21,477 nucleotides of DNA, taken from NCBI GenBank assembly GCA_021799915.1, contig JAJYZN010000023.1:1-21477 (forward strand), read 5' to 3'. Under the pieces are notes generated by a model. That model had not been told where the DNA came from. It saw only the letters and a list, made by a program, of their open reading frames with translations, and searched no databases. The stretch's first letter is position 1. Each line of letters begins with the position of its first letter. Positions 13,282 to 21,149 of this stretch are shown in pieces. Both the position numbers and the translations under genes were made by a program. This stretch comes from Actinomycetes bacterium (GTDB lineage: Bacteria; Actinomycetota; Acidimicrobiia; Acidimicrobiales; RAAP-2).

Positions 13282-14622
13282 TCACCACTGCGGCCACCCG
13301 GGCGGCAGGGTACCTGTCGGGGGTGTGTTCTGCAACACTCCCCCCGGAGCCCCGACCGACTGGAGCAGCTGGGAGAAGTTGGCCCCGAACGCCGTCGAGT
13401 TTGTCCCCGAGAACTGCCCGTAGTCCCTGGCCATGGTGACCCCGTCGGCCGACGGGTCGGCCCACCCGGTCTCGATCCCGTTGGGCCCTTCGTAGAGTGT
13501 GCCGAGCACGGTGGCCGAAGTCACCTGCTGGCCCACGCTCACCGCCGGGTTGAGGTCCTCGCCGACGTAGACGACCAGACCGGCTCCGGGACCGTCGGTG
13601 AGCCGGTAGGCGATGAAGGTCCCGCCCGGCCAACCTGTGTTCACCGTGCTCAGCACCACACCGTCGCCGATGGCGTACATGGGGCCGTAGCCGCTGTAGT
13701 CCACTCCCTGGTCGATCCGCTCGGGGGTCAACCCCGAGATGCCCCGAAGCGGGTTCGAGTACGACCCCGGTCCGGGGGTCGGCGCCGGGGTCGGTGGCTG
13801 GGCCTGCTGTCGGGCCTGCTGCTGGGCCAACTGTTGGGCGAGGAGGGCGGCCTGGGCGGCCTGCTGCTGGGCGGCCAGGGCCTGCTCCGCCGCCCGCTGC
13901 TGGGCCGCGGCCTGCTGGGCGGCGGCGGCGAGGAGTGTCTGGAGGTTGCTCTTGACCTGGCTGAGCATCGCCTGCTCGCTGTTGAGTGCCGCCTGGGCGG
14001 TCCTCCGGTCCGCCGCCAGCGTCGTCACCTCCGACTGGGCCTGGTTGGTGGCGTTCTGGTCCGCCGTCTGGACGGCCTGGGTCGCGTTACGGGCGGTGCG
14101 CAGGTTGGCGACGGCGACGGTGAGGTTGCCGGCGGCCACGTCGCTGTACTCCTTCCGGCTGATCTCGGCGGTGGCGTTCGCGGCGCCGAACATGGAGACC
14201 ACCGGTGTGTGGGCGGCCAGCCCGGCCTGTGTCACGTAGGCGTGGATCGCCACCCGGCGCAGCTGGGCCATGGCCTGGGCCTGGTGCTGGCGGTCGGCGG
14301 CCAGCTTGGCGGCGTCGGCGGCGACGCGTGCCTGGTCGGCGGTCTCGGTGGCCTGGGCCAGGTCCGATCGGCTCACCAGGTTCTGGATGTTCGTTCCCTG
14401 GTTGATGATCTGCTGCTCGATCTGGGACGCCTGGGCCTGGTCGGACTGGATGGTGGGCGAGCCCGTCCCGGCCGAGGCCGTCCCGGCGAGGGGCCCCACC
14501 GAGGTGAAGAGCGCCCCGAGGAGTGCGACCACGACCGCGATCGCGGTCGGCGCCCGGCCGCGCCGACCGGGTGGGCCGGGACGGGGACGTGCTTCCGGTG
14601 GTGGAGCTGCACCTAGGAGCAT
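13282..14622 (-). CDS. Secreted coiled-coil protein with degenerate LytM/M23-like domain
   Basis: A 446-residue exported protein. A positively charged N-terminus and a hydrophobic stretch (27-51, ending TASAG) form a signal peptide or anchor. Residues ~57-275 are Ala/Gln-rich with coiled-coil character, including LAADRRTAQAALNSEQAMLSQ and a Gln/Ala tract (236-275). A Pro-rich linker follows. Residues 288-446 resemble the M23/LytM fold (ERIDQGVDYSGYGPMYAIGDGVV, then VVYVGEDLNPAVSVGQQV), but the metal-binding His of HxxxD is replaced by Gln in DQGVD and the HxH-type segment is VYVGED. It is therefore probably not a zinc peptidase, but could bind or regulate cell-wall enzymes, as EnvC/NlpD-like proteins do. 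The start is an ATG with a weak ribosome-binding site. It is transcribed divergently from the acyl-CoA operon. Confidence 0.85.
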   Translation of the reverse strand: MLLGAAPPPEARPRPGPPGRRGRAPTAIAVVVALLGALFTSVGPLAGTASAGTGSPTIQSDQAQASQIEQQIINQGTNIQNLVSRSDLAQATETADQARVAADAAKLAADRQHQAQAMAQLRRVAIHAYVTQAGLAAHTPVVSMFGAANATAEISRKEYSDVAAGNLTVAVANLRTARNATQAVQTADQNATNQAQSEVTTLAADRRTAQAALNSEQAMLSQVKSNLQTLLAAAAQQAAAQQRAAEQALAAQQQAAQAALLAQQLAQQQARQQAQPPTPAPTPGPGSYSNPLRGISGLTPERIDQGVDYSGYGPMYAIGDGVVLSTVNTGWPGGTFIAYRLTDGPGAGLVVYVGEDLNPAVSVGQQVTSATVLGTLYEGPNGIETGWADPSADGVTMARDYGQFSGTNSTAFGANFSQLLQSVGAPGGVLQNTPPTGTLPPGWPQW

Positions 14623-14699
14623 GACGGGTGAGAAAGGTTAGTGGCCGCCCCCGCCGGGAACAACCACCACCCGGTGGAGGGAGCTATGCTGGCCACCGA

Positions 14700-14718
14700 A
14701 TCTGACGGTGTGTCAGAT
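14700..14718. promoter_or_regulatory. Palindromic operator-like site upstream of the acyl-CoA dehydrogenase operon
   Basis: ATCTGACGGTGTGTCAGAT has perfect 7-bp arms around GGTGT. The 15-bp core (14702-14716) differs at one base from the site at 9020-9034. A possible -10 box, TATGCT (14685-14690), lies just upstream, which would put the transcription start at the edge of the palindrome, a good place for repression. No convincing -35 is seen. Confidence 0.68.
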
Positions 14719-14740
14719 CCGATCCCGGGCGCCGCCCCGG

Positions 14741-14800
14741 GGCCACGCAGCACCCGGCCACGCAGCACCCGGCCACGCAGCACCCGGCCGCGCAGCACCG
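14741..14800 (+). repeat. Four tandem 15-bp repeats in the operon leader
   Basis: Three exact copies of GGCCACGCAGCACCC (14741, 14756, 14771) and a fourth with two changes (14786-14800). They lie between the palindromic site and the first ATG of the operon, so they would be in the untranslated leader. Confidence 0.95.
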
Positions 14801-14835
14801 AGCCGCCGACCACGAACCCACGCCAGGGAGCCACG

Positions 14836-16017
14836 ATGGACTTCGAGTTCTCACCCGAGCAGGCCGCCTTCGTGAAGGAGGTCGAGGCCTTCCTGGACGC
14901 CCACGCCGACCCCGAGGTCTTCGACCTGACCCGGGAGAACATGGCCCAGATCGTGGACACCCCGAAGCGCCGGGCCTTCATGGCCGAGCTGGGCCGGCAG
15001 GGGTGGCTGGGCATGACGTGGCCGGCCGAGTACGGCGGCCGCGAACAACAGGGCGTCTACGAGTACCTCCTGAACGAACAGCTCGCCGGGCGGGGCGGAC
15101 CCCAGATCGGCAAGGGCGTGGGCATCATCGGCAAGACCCTCATCCGGCACGGCAACGAGACGTTGAAGCGCGAGTTCCTGCCCAAGATCCTGCGCAACGA
15201 AGTCGAGTTCGCCGTGGGCTACTCCGAGCCGAACGCCGGCTCCGATGCCGCCTCGATGCAGCTGAAGGCCACCAAGGTCGACGGCGGCTGGGTGCTGAAC
15301 GGCCAGAAGACGTGGACCACGTCGGCCCACTTCGCCGAGTGGTACTGGGTGGGGGCCCGCACCGACCCCCAGGCCCCCAAGCACCACGGCATCACCTTGT
15401 TCCTGGTCCCCATCGACCAGGAGGGGATCTCCGTCAACGCCATCTGGACCATGGGGGACGAGCGGACGAACGAGGTGTACCTCGACGACGTGTTCGTCCC
15501 CGACGACCACGTGGTGGGCGAAGTGAACCGGGGGTTCCAGTACATCTCCGAGGCCCTGGACCTGGAGCGCTTCACCATGTTCACCTTCTCGCCCATCGCC
15601 CAGCGCCTGGAGCTGCTCATCGACTACGTGCGCACCACCGTGCGCGACGGCGTGGCACTGAAGGACGACCCGGTGGTCCGCCGGCGCATCGCCCAACTGG
15701 TCACCGAAGCCGAGGTGGCGCGGGTGATGGGGCTGAAGTTCGTCTTCGAGTCGGCCAAGGGCGGCGCGGCGCCGACCGCCGAAGCCTCCGAGTACAAGCT
15801 CTTCGCCACCGAGCTCTCCAAGCGCCTGGCCGACGCCTCCATGGACATCGCCGGCCCGGGCAGCCAGCTCCGGGTGAAGACCGCCGACGCCCCGATGGAG
15901 GGCCGGGCCGAGTCCACCTACCGCTACACGGTCATCGACACCATCGGCGGCGGGGCCTCGGAGATCCAGAAGAACATCATCGCCCGGCGCAAGCTGGGAC
16001 TGCCGAAGAATTTCTAG
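14836..16017 (+). CDS. Acyl-CoA dehydrogenase, first of an operon pair
   Basis: FAD enzyme that introduces an alpha,beta double bond into an acyl-CoA. The 393-residue length is normal. Residues 1-120 form the helical N-domain (DFEFSPEQAAFVKEVEAFL). FAD/substrate motifs are YSEPNAGSDAASM (129-141) and GQKTWTTSAHF (156-166). The C-terminal helical domain ends with IGGGASEIQKNIIARRKLG. Glu244 in LDLERFTMF sits where isovaleryl-CoA and long-chain dehydrogenases carry their catalytic base. The ATG at 14836 is preceded by AGGGAG at 6 nt. The frame extends upstream through 15-bp repeats and the palindrome, which I treat as leader. A second, less canonical dehydrogenase closes the operon, suggesting an alpha2beta2 enzyme as in steroid side-chain degradation. 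The next gene begins 1 nt after its stop. Confidence 0.95.
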   Translation: MDFEFSPEQAAFVKEVEAFLDAHADPEVFDLTRENMAQIVDTPKRRAFMAELGRQGWLGMTWPAEYGGREQQGVYEYLLNEQLAGRGGPQIGKGVGIIGKTLIRHGNETLKREFLPKILRNEVEFAVGYSEPNAGSDAASMQLKATKVDGGWVLNGQKTWTTSAHFAEWYWVGARTDPQAPKHHGITLFLVPIDQEGISVNAIWTMGDERTNEVYLDDVFVPDDHVVGEVNRGFQYISEALDLERFTMFTFSPIAQRLELLIDYVRTTVRDGVALKDDPVVRRRIAQLVTEAEVARVMGLKFVFESAKGGAAPTAEASEYKLFATELSKRLADASMDIAGPGSQLRVKTADAPMEGRAESTYRYTVIDTIGGGASEIQKNIIARRKLGLPKNF

Positions 16018-16018
16018 G

Positions 16019-17224
16019 GTGACCGCGCCCCGCGACCTCCCATCCGACGCGGCGGCCCACGCCGGCGGCCCCCTGGCCGGGACGACCGTGCTGGACCTCT
16101 CGAGCGTGGGACCGGCGGCGCGCTGCACCCGGATCCTGGCCGACTACGGGGCCGAGGTGGTGAAGGTCGGACCGGTCCCGAGCGCCGGGGCCTCGCCCAT
16201 CGAGCCGCCGTTCTACGCCTACAGCGGCCATCGGGGGATGCGGCGGGTCCAGGTCGACCTGAAGGCCGACGCCGGCCGCCGGGCGTTCCTGGCCCTGGCC
16301 GCCCGGGCCGACGTGGTGGTCGAGAGCTTCCGCCCCGGGGTGGTGGACCGGCTGGGCGTCGGCTACCGCCAGGTGGCCGGGGTCAACCCGGGGATCGTGT
16401 ACTGCTCCACCAGCGGGTACGGCCAGGACGGGCCCCGCTCGGGCTGGGCCGGCCACGACGTCTGCTACCTGGCCGTCGGCGGCTACCTGGCCATGACCGA
16501 GCCCCGGGCCGACGGGGGACCACCCCTGCCCGGGGCGACGGTGGCCGACGCCGCCGGGGGCGGGATGCACGCCGCCCTGGCCGTCTGCGCCGCCCTGGCC
16601 GGACGGGCGGCCACGGGTGAGGGCGCCTACCTGGACGTCTCGGTGGCCGACGGCGTGCTGTGGCTCATGTCCCTGGCCGTCGACGAGCACCTGGCCACCG
16701 GGGCCGAGCCGGTCCCCGGGCACGACATCCTCTCGGGACGCTACGCCTGCTACGGGACGTACCGGACCGCCGACGACCGGTGGCTGGCCGTCGGGGCCAT
16801 CGAGCCGAAGTTCTTCGCCAACCTGTGCCGGGCCCTCGGCTGCGAGCAGTGGGTGGACCACCAGCTCGACGACTCGGTCCAGGACCGGATGCGGGCCGAC
16901 TTCGCCGCGGCCTTCGCCGGCGCCGGGCGCGACCACTGGGTGGCCCTGCTGTCTGGGGCCGACACCTGTGTGGCCCCGGTGCTCACCGTGGCGGAGGTCC
17001 CCGGCGACGAGCAGTTCGTCCACCGCCGGGCGACGTCGGAGGCCACCCGCCCGGGGTGCGGGTCCCTGCGCCAGGTGGCCCCAGTTCTGGCCGGGATGCC
17101 CCGCCCCGACGTCCCGCCGGTCCTCCCCGTCCCCGGGGCCACCGACACCGACGACCTCCTGGTCGGGGCCGGGGTGGACCCGACCGATCTCGCCGCCTGG
17201 CGGCTGAGCGGAGCGATCGCGTGA
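16019..17224 (+). CDS. CaiB/BaiF-family protein, probably alpha-methylacyl-CoA racemase
   Basis: Predicted to interconvert (2R)- and (2S)-methylacyl-CoA so that stereospecific dehydrogenation can proceed. The 401-residue protein has the family N-terminus (GTTVLDLSSVGPAARCTRILADYGAEVVKV), YCSTSGYGQDGP, and both residues expected for racemases: His146 in WAGHDVCYLAVGG and Asp177 in GATVADAAGGGMHAAL. The GHD/VAD-GGG context is closer to alpha-methylacyl-CoA racemase than to CoA transferases such as formyl-CoA transferase. The start is GTG, 1 nt after the dehydrogenase stop, and the end overlaps the next gene by 4 nt (GTGA). A CoA-transferase role cannot be excluded by sequence alone. Confidence 0.9.
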   Translation: MTAPRDLPSDAAAHAGGPLAGTTVLDLSSVGPAARCTRILADYGAEVVKVGPVPSAGASPIEPPFYAYSGHRGMRRVQVDLKADAGRRAFLALAARADVVVESFRPGVVDRLGVGYRQVAGVNPGIVYCSTSGYGQDGPRSGWAGHDVCYLAVGGYLAMTEPRADGGPPLPGATVADAAGGGMHAALAVCAALAGRAATGEGAYLDVSVADGVLWLMSLAVDEHLATGAEPVPGHDILSGRYACYGTYRTADDRWLAVGAIEPKFFANLCRALGCEQWVDHQLDDSVQDRMRADFAAAFAGAGRDHWVALLSGADTCVAPVLTVAEVPGDEQFVHRRATSEATRPGCGSLRQVAPVLAGMPRPDVPPVLPVPGATDTDDLLVGAGVDPTDLAAWRLSGAIA

Positions 17225-17730
17225 GCGACCCCCTGGCCCGTGCCGAGGCCCTCGTGGGCGTCGAGCAGTACCCGACCGTCGGCGAGTTCCCGGTCGAGAG
17301 GGGCTACATCTGGACCTCTTGCGCGTCGGTGGAGAACGGGAACCCGCTGTTCTGGGACGACGACGTGGCCCGGGAGCTGGCCGGGGGCCCGATCGCCCCT
17401 TCCACCATGCTCTCGGTGTGGTTCAGGCCCCACCACTGGGCGCCCGGCCGGGCCGAGCCGGCCCTCCCGCTCCAGGTCCACTTCGACCTGAAGGAGCTCT
17501 TCGGGCTGCCCGAAGCGGTGATGACCGACAACACCATCACCTTCTACGAGCCGGTGCGCCCCGGTGACGTCCTGCGGACTCACCAGGTGCTGCGCTCGGT
17601 GAGCTCGGAGAAGACGACCAAGCTCGGCACCGGCCGGTTCTGGGTGATCGAGGTCGTCTACCGGAACCAGGCCGACGACCTGGTGGGCACCGAGTCCTAC
17701 ACCGGCTTCGGCTACCGGAGGCCGACGTGA
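17221..17730 (+). CDS. FAS1-like/MaoC N-terminal dehydratase domain protein
   Basis: A 169-residue single hot-dog-fold protein of the FAS1-type dehydratase group, usually the non-catalytic or substrate-holding half of a heterodimeric enoyl-CoA hydratase. Visible features are GYIWTSCASVENGNPLFWDDD, GPIAPSTMLSVWFRPHHWAPG, a FDLKELFGLPEAVMTDNTITFYEPVRPGD core and a strand ending GTESYTGFGYRRP. The GTG start overlaps the stop of the racemase gene. Its own stop overlaps the start of a MaoC protein, so stoichiometric co-translation is likely. ChsH1/ChsH2 of steroid catabolism has a comparable split. Confidence 0.86.
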   Translation: MSDPLARAEALVGVEQYPTVGEFPVERGYIWTSCASVENGNPLFWDDDVARELAGGPIAPSTMLSVWFRPHHWAPGRAEPALPLQVHFDLKELFGLPEAVMTDNTITFYEPVRPGDVLRTHQVLRSVSSEKTTKLGTGRFWVIEVVYRNQADDLVGTESYTGFGYRRPT

Positions 17731-18227
17731 CCCCGCCGCTCCGACTCCTCGGTGACGTGGCGGCCGGCCACCGTCTCGACGTGCTCAGGTACGACGTGAG
17801 CGCCACCACGGTGGTGCTGGGTGCGCTCGCCACCCGTGACTGGCGGCCGATGCACCACGACAAGGACTTCGCCCGGGACCGCAACGGCACGCGGGACATC
17901 TTCTTGAACACCCCGAACCAGGCGGCTTGGTTCGAGCGGTACCTGACCGACTGGAGCGGGCCCCACGGCCGGCTGGGGACCATCACCTTCCGCATGGCCG
18001 GATCGGTGTTCCCCGGCGACACCATGGAGCTGAGCGGCGTGGTCGAGGGCACGTCGGTCGACGCCGTGGGCTGCGGGTGGGCCACTGTGGCCGTCGGGCT
18101 GTCGGTGGACGGCGACACCAAGACCACGTGCCGCGCCCGACTGGCCCTCCCGGTCTCCCCTGACGACAATCCCTGGTCCCGCCGCGCCGAGCGGTGGCGA
18201 CCCCGACCCGAAGACGAGGTGGGCTGA
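17727..18227 (+). CDS. MaoC-like enoyl-CoA hydratase half
   Basis: A 166-residue hot-dog-fold protein carrying the hydratase-2 type motif DWRPMHHD, with Asp38 and His43 spaced as D-x4-H. It is predicted to supply the catalytic residues that hydrate the 2-enoyl-CoA made by the dehydrogenase. The rest (TITFRMAGSVFPGDTMELSG; CRARLALPV) matches the family's strand pattern. The start is GTG in a GTGA overlap with the FAS1-type gene, so the two most likely form one heterodimer. The last ~20 residues are charged and variable. The second dehydrogenase starts 3 nt after its stop. Confidence 0.88.
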   Translation: MTPPLRLLGDVAAGHRLDVLRYDVSATTVVLGALATRDWRPMHHDKDFARDRNGTRDIFLNTPNQAAWFERYLTDWSGPHGRLGTITFRMAGSVFPGDTMELSGVVEGTSVDAVGCGWATVAVGLSVDGDTKTTCRARLALPVSPDDNPWSRRAERWRPRPEDEVG

Positions 18228-18230
18228 GCC

Positions 18231-19355
18231 GTGCTGGACCTGGAATTCTCACCCGAGCAGGAGCTCCTGGCCGCCACGGTGCGCGAGCTGCTGGCCGAGC
18301 ACTGCCCGCTGTCGGTGGTGCGGGAGATGGAGGACCACCCGTTGGGCTTCCCGAGCGCCCTGTGGGAGCAGATGGGGGCCTTGGACCTGATCGGGCTCAT
18401 GCTGCCCGAGCGCTTCGGTGGGTCGGGCATGTCCCTCCTCGAAGGGGCGGCGCTCTACGAGGAGCTCGGTCGGGCCCTGGCCCCGGTGCCCCACTTCGCC
18501 AGCGCCGTCATGGGGGGCGGGGTGCTGGCCACCGCCGGCAGTCCCGCCCAGCAGGAGGCCTGGCTCCCGGCCGTCGTCACCGGCGAGGCGGTGCTCACCC
18601 CGGCGTGGCTGGAGCCCGAGAGCGGCTACGGCCCGCTCGGCGTCCAGGCCCGGGCCGTCCCCGACGGCGACGCCTTCTCGATCACCGGGCGCAAGCGCCA
18701 CGTGGCCTTCGCCGCCGCCGCCCGGCGCCTGGTGGTGCTGGCCCGCACCGGTGAGGGACCGACCGACGTGGACCTGTTCCTGGTCGACCCCACCGCCGAG
18801 GGGGTGACCCTCACCCAGCGGTTCTCGATCGCCTCGGACACCCAGTACGACGTGGACCTCCATGCCGTGGGCGGCGCCGAGCTCATCGGCCCGGCCGGAT
18901 CGGGCTGGGCCACCTGGGAGCGGGTGCTCCACGACGGCCTGGTGCTCCTGGCCGCCCAAGCCGTGGGCGGCGCCCGCTACGCCCTCGACATCACCGTCCA
19001 GTACGCCAAGGACCGCCACCAGTTCGACAAGCCGCTCGGCGCCTTCCAGGCCATCGCCCACTACCTGTCCGACGCCGTCACCGCCGTCGACGGCGCCGAG
19101 CAGCTGGTCCACGAAGCGGCCTGGGCCCGGGCCACCGGCCGGCCCTCGGCCGAGAGGCTGGCTCCCCAGGCGAAGCTCTTTGCCTGCAAGACGTTCCGCG
19201 ACGTGACGGCGATGGCCCAGCAGGTCTTCGGCGGCATCGGCTTCACCGTCGACTTCGACATCCAGCTCTACTTCCGCCGGGCCAAGCTCTGGCAGCTCTC
19301 GTGGTCCGACGACCGGGCCCTCGAAGAGCGGGTGGCCTCGTCGGTCCTTGACTGA
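18231..19355 (+). CDS. Acyl-CoA dehydrogenase, second of the pair
   Basis: A 374-residue acyl-CoA dehydrogenase fold protein with the N-domain LEFSPEQELLAATVRELL, LPERFGGSGMSLLEGAALYEELGRAL, and C-terminal ALDITVQYAKDRHQFDKPLGAFQAIAH and QQVFGGIGFTVDFDIQLYFRRAK. The YxEPxAGSD FAD/substrate motif of its partner is replaced by LEPESGYGPL (127-136). No Glu is found at the isovaleryl-type base position (helix reads WERVLHDGLVLLAA), and none is obvious at the alternative site. These traits are common in the partner chain of heteromeric dehydrogenases, so it probably assembles with the first dehydrogenase of the operon. The start is GTG, 3 nt after the MaoC stop. Its 3' end overlaps a convergent gene by 113 nt. 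Confidence 0.92.
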   Translation: MLDLEFSPEQELLAATVRELLAEHCPLSVVREMEDHPLGFPSALWEQMGALDLIGLMLPERFGGSGMSLLEGAALYEELGRALAPVPHFASAVMGGGVLATAGSPAQQEAWLPAVVTGEAVLTPAWLEPESGYGPLGVQARAVPDGDAFSITGRKRHVAFAAAARRLVVLARTGEGPTDVDLFLVDPTAEGVTLTQRFSIASDTQYDVDLHAVGGAELIGPAGSGWATWERVLHDGLVLLAAQAVGGARYALDITVQYAKDRHQFDKPLGAFQAIAHYLSDAVTAVDGAEQLVHEAAWARATGRPSAERLAPQAKLFACKTFRDVTAMAQQVFGGIGFTVDFDIQLYFRRAKLWQLSWSDDRALEERVASSVLD

Positions 19356-19851
19356 GCCGGCCCGGCTCCTGGGTCGACCGAGCGCAGGCGGCGTCGAGCA
19401 GGGCCGGCACCGGTAGGACGAACGACCCGACGGTGAGGATCCCGGCCTGGGCCACCAGGCCCACGAGCGCCGTCACGACCCACGCCGCCACGACGGCGCC
19501 CGGCCGGCCACGCGAGTGCTCCCAGGCCAGCAGCCCGGCGACGATCACCGTGGCCAGGAGGGGCAGTGCCAGGAGGACGAGCACCTTGGGTCCGTTCACC
19601 GCGAGCAGCGTCGCCGTGGTCTGGTGGGCCGCCACCTGGTGGGTTCGGGGTACCGAGCCGGGGGTGGACGTGGACGTGATCGTCGTGGTCGAAGAGTCGT
19701 AGGCCGGCACCACCGCGCCGGCCACCACGAGCCCCACCGACCAGACGGCGGCGAGGACCACCAGGGTGGTGGTGGTCCGGTTCCGAAAGGGGCCCGTCGT
19801 CCCGGCCCGTTCGAGGGGCGGTCCCTCGGAGCGGCCCGCGACCGATCTCAT
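19243..19851 (-). CDS. Small membrane protein beside a polysaccharide-initiating transferase
   Basis: A 202-residue protein whose ATG overlaps the stop of the upstream sugar transferase gene (ATGA), arguing for co-expression. Hydrophobic segments lie at about 29-49, 88-109 and 118-150, with a Ser/Thr-rich loop (53-68) probably outside the membrane. The last 37 residues are Arg/Pro/Gly-rich and encoded opposite the 3' end of the dehydrogenase, so this tail may have arisen by stop-codon loss. I do not recognise a family. A role in polysaccharide assembly is suggested only by position. Confidence 0.7.
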   Translation of the reverse strand: MRSVAGRSEGPPLERAGTTGPFRNRTTTTLVVLAAVWSVGLVVAGAVVPAYDSSTTTITSTSTPGSVPRTHQVAAHQTTATLLAVNGPKVLVLLALPLLATVIVAGLLAWEHSRGRPGAVVAAWVVTALVGLVAQAGILTVGSFVLPVPALLDAACARSTQEPGRLSQGPTRPPALRGPGRRTTRAARAWPGGSRAGCRSRR

Positions 19852-21149
19852 CGTCCCTGCATGGCCACGAGGGTGCGGAACGTCCGGGCCATGATGCGGG
19901 CGTCGAGCACCGGACCCTGGTGGCGCAGGTAGAAGAACTCGTACTGGAGCTTCTCCAGGGCGTCGTCGACGCTGGCCCCGTAGGGGAACTTGACCTGGGC
20001 CCAGCCGGTGACCCCGGGCAGGACCAGGTGGCGCACGTCGTAGAAGGGGATCTTTGCGGCGAGCTCGTCGACGTAGCGGGGTTGCTCGGGACGGGGCCCG
20101 ACCAGGGACAGCTCACCGCGCAGGATGTTGACCGCCTGGGGCAGCTCGTCGACGTGCAGGCGGCGCATGCCCCGGCCGAGCGCCCCGAGCCGGGGGTCGT
20201 CGGGGGTGGTCCACTGGCCTTCGTCGGGTGATCCGGGGGTCATGGTGCGGAACTTGTAGATGGTGAAGGGACGGCCGCCCTTGCCCACCCGGACCTGGCG
20301 GTAGAACAACGGGCCGCGGTTGGCCACCTGGTCGGCCAGCCACACCACCGGGGTCACCACGACCAGGGCCACGAGAGCCGAGAGCGCCGCCGCCAGGTCG
20401 ACCACCCGCTTGGCCCGGGCGTAGGCGGGGGCGTGGAGCTCTTGGATGTCGAACATGAGCGAGACCCGCTCGAGGTCGGCGAGGGGGAGCTTGCCCAACC
20501 ACTCGTCGTAGAAGACGCTGAGGGTGCGGATGCGCAGGCCCCGTCCGTGGAGCACCGCGGCGTGGGCCACCACCACTTCGTCGGCCTGGGCCTCGCGTCC
20601 GAGCACGATCACCGTGGCCCGAGTCGAGGTGGCCGCCTCCACCAGGGCACCGGCCACCCCGGGGTGCAGGACCTGCACCAAGGAGGCGGCCCGTTCGGGT
20701 GACCGACGGATATCAGCGTCCAGGGCCGCGGCCTCTTCGGGTCCCACGACGGCGAGCACCCGGTCCTCGCCCGCCCCCTGGCTGTGGGCCCGCTCGGCCG
20801 ACAGCGCCAACGCGACGTAGATCGGCAGCAGGAGCAGCGCCGCCCCGAGCACCACCTCGCGGGGGAGGAGCAGGGAGCCGAGGGCGAGCTGGAGCAGCGA
20901 GATGGCCACCCCGCCCCCCACCGCCGCCCCGACACCGGCCCACAGTGCCCCCACCCTGGTCCGCTGGAGGTCGAAGGCCCCCGACACGTAGGCCGAGAGC
21001 TCGAGGAGGACGATGTAGCCCAAGGTCCACAAGAACCGCTGGGTGCCGGTGAACGGGTAGTGCCCCACCAGGTGGGCGTGCAGCTCCCCCAGCACGACGA
21101 CCACGACGACCGGGGCCAGGATCATGGCCCAGCGCCGCAGCCCCCTCAC
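19848..21149 (-). CDS. Polyprenyl-phosphate sugar-1-phosphate transferase (exopolysaccharide initiation)
   Basis: Membrane enzyme that transfers a sugar-1-phosphate from a nucleotide sugar to undecaprenyl (or similar) phosphate, starting a repeat unit. The 433-residue protein has four N-terminal hydrophobic segments, a cytoplasmic Rossmann-like middle region (130-225), and the conserved bacterial sugar transferase domain (245-433). The domain has a membrane helix at 248-272, then GPLFYRQVRVGKGGRPFTIYKFRTM, RRLHVDELPQAVNILRGE with the Asp334-Glu335 catalytic dyad, LSLVGPRPEQP, and PGVTGWAQV. The GTG at 21149 has GAGGGGG about 8 nt upstream, inside a 17-bp repeat that contains three similar start-like copies. 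An in-frame ATG lies eight codons later. It is followed by a coupled small membrane protein. The sugar cannot be deduced. Confidence 0.93.
   Translation of the reverse strand: MRGLRRWAMILAPVVVVVVLGELHAHLVGHYPFTGTQRFLWTLGYIVLLELSAYVSGAFDLQRTRVGALWAGVGAAVGGGVAISLLQLALGSLLLPREVVLGAALLLLPIYVALALSAERAHSQGAGEDRVLAVVGPEEAAALDADIRRSPERAASLVQVLHPGVAGALVEAATSTRATVIVLGREAQADEVVVAHAAVLHGRGLRIRTLSVFYDEWLGKLPLADLERVSLMFDIQELHAPAYARAKRVVDLAAALSALVALVVVTPVVWLADQVANRGPLFYRQVRVGKGGRPFTIYKFRTMTPGSPDEGQWTTPDDPRLGALGRGMRRLHVDELPQAVNILRGELSLVGPRPEQPRYVDELAAKIPFYDVRHLVLPGVTGWAQVKFPYGASVDDALEKLQYEFFYLRHQGPVLDARIMARTFRTLVAMQGR

Noticed and set aside
14851..16128. Long minus-strand open frame (425 codons) opposite the first acyl-CoA dehydrogenase
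   Set aside because: Antisense shadow of a strongly G/C-ending gene: Gly/Asp/Val/His-rich translation without domains, whereas the plus strand gives a complete, motif-bearing enzyme.
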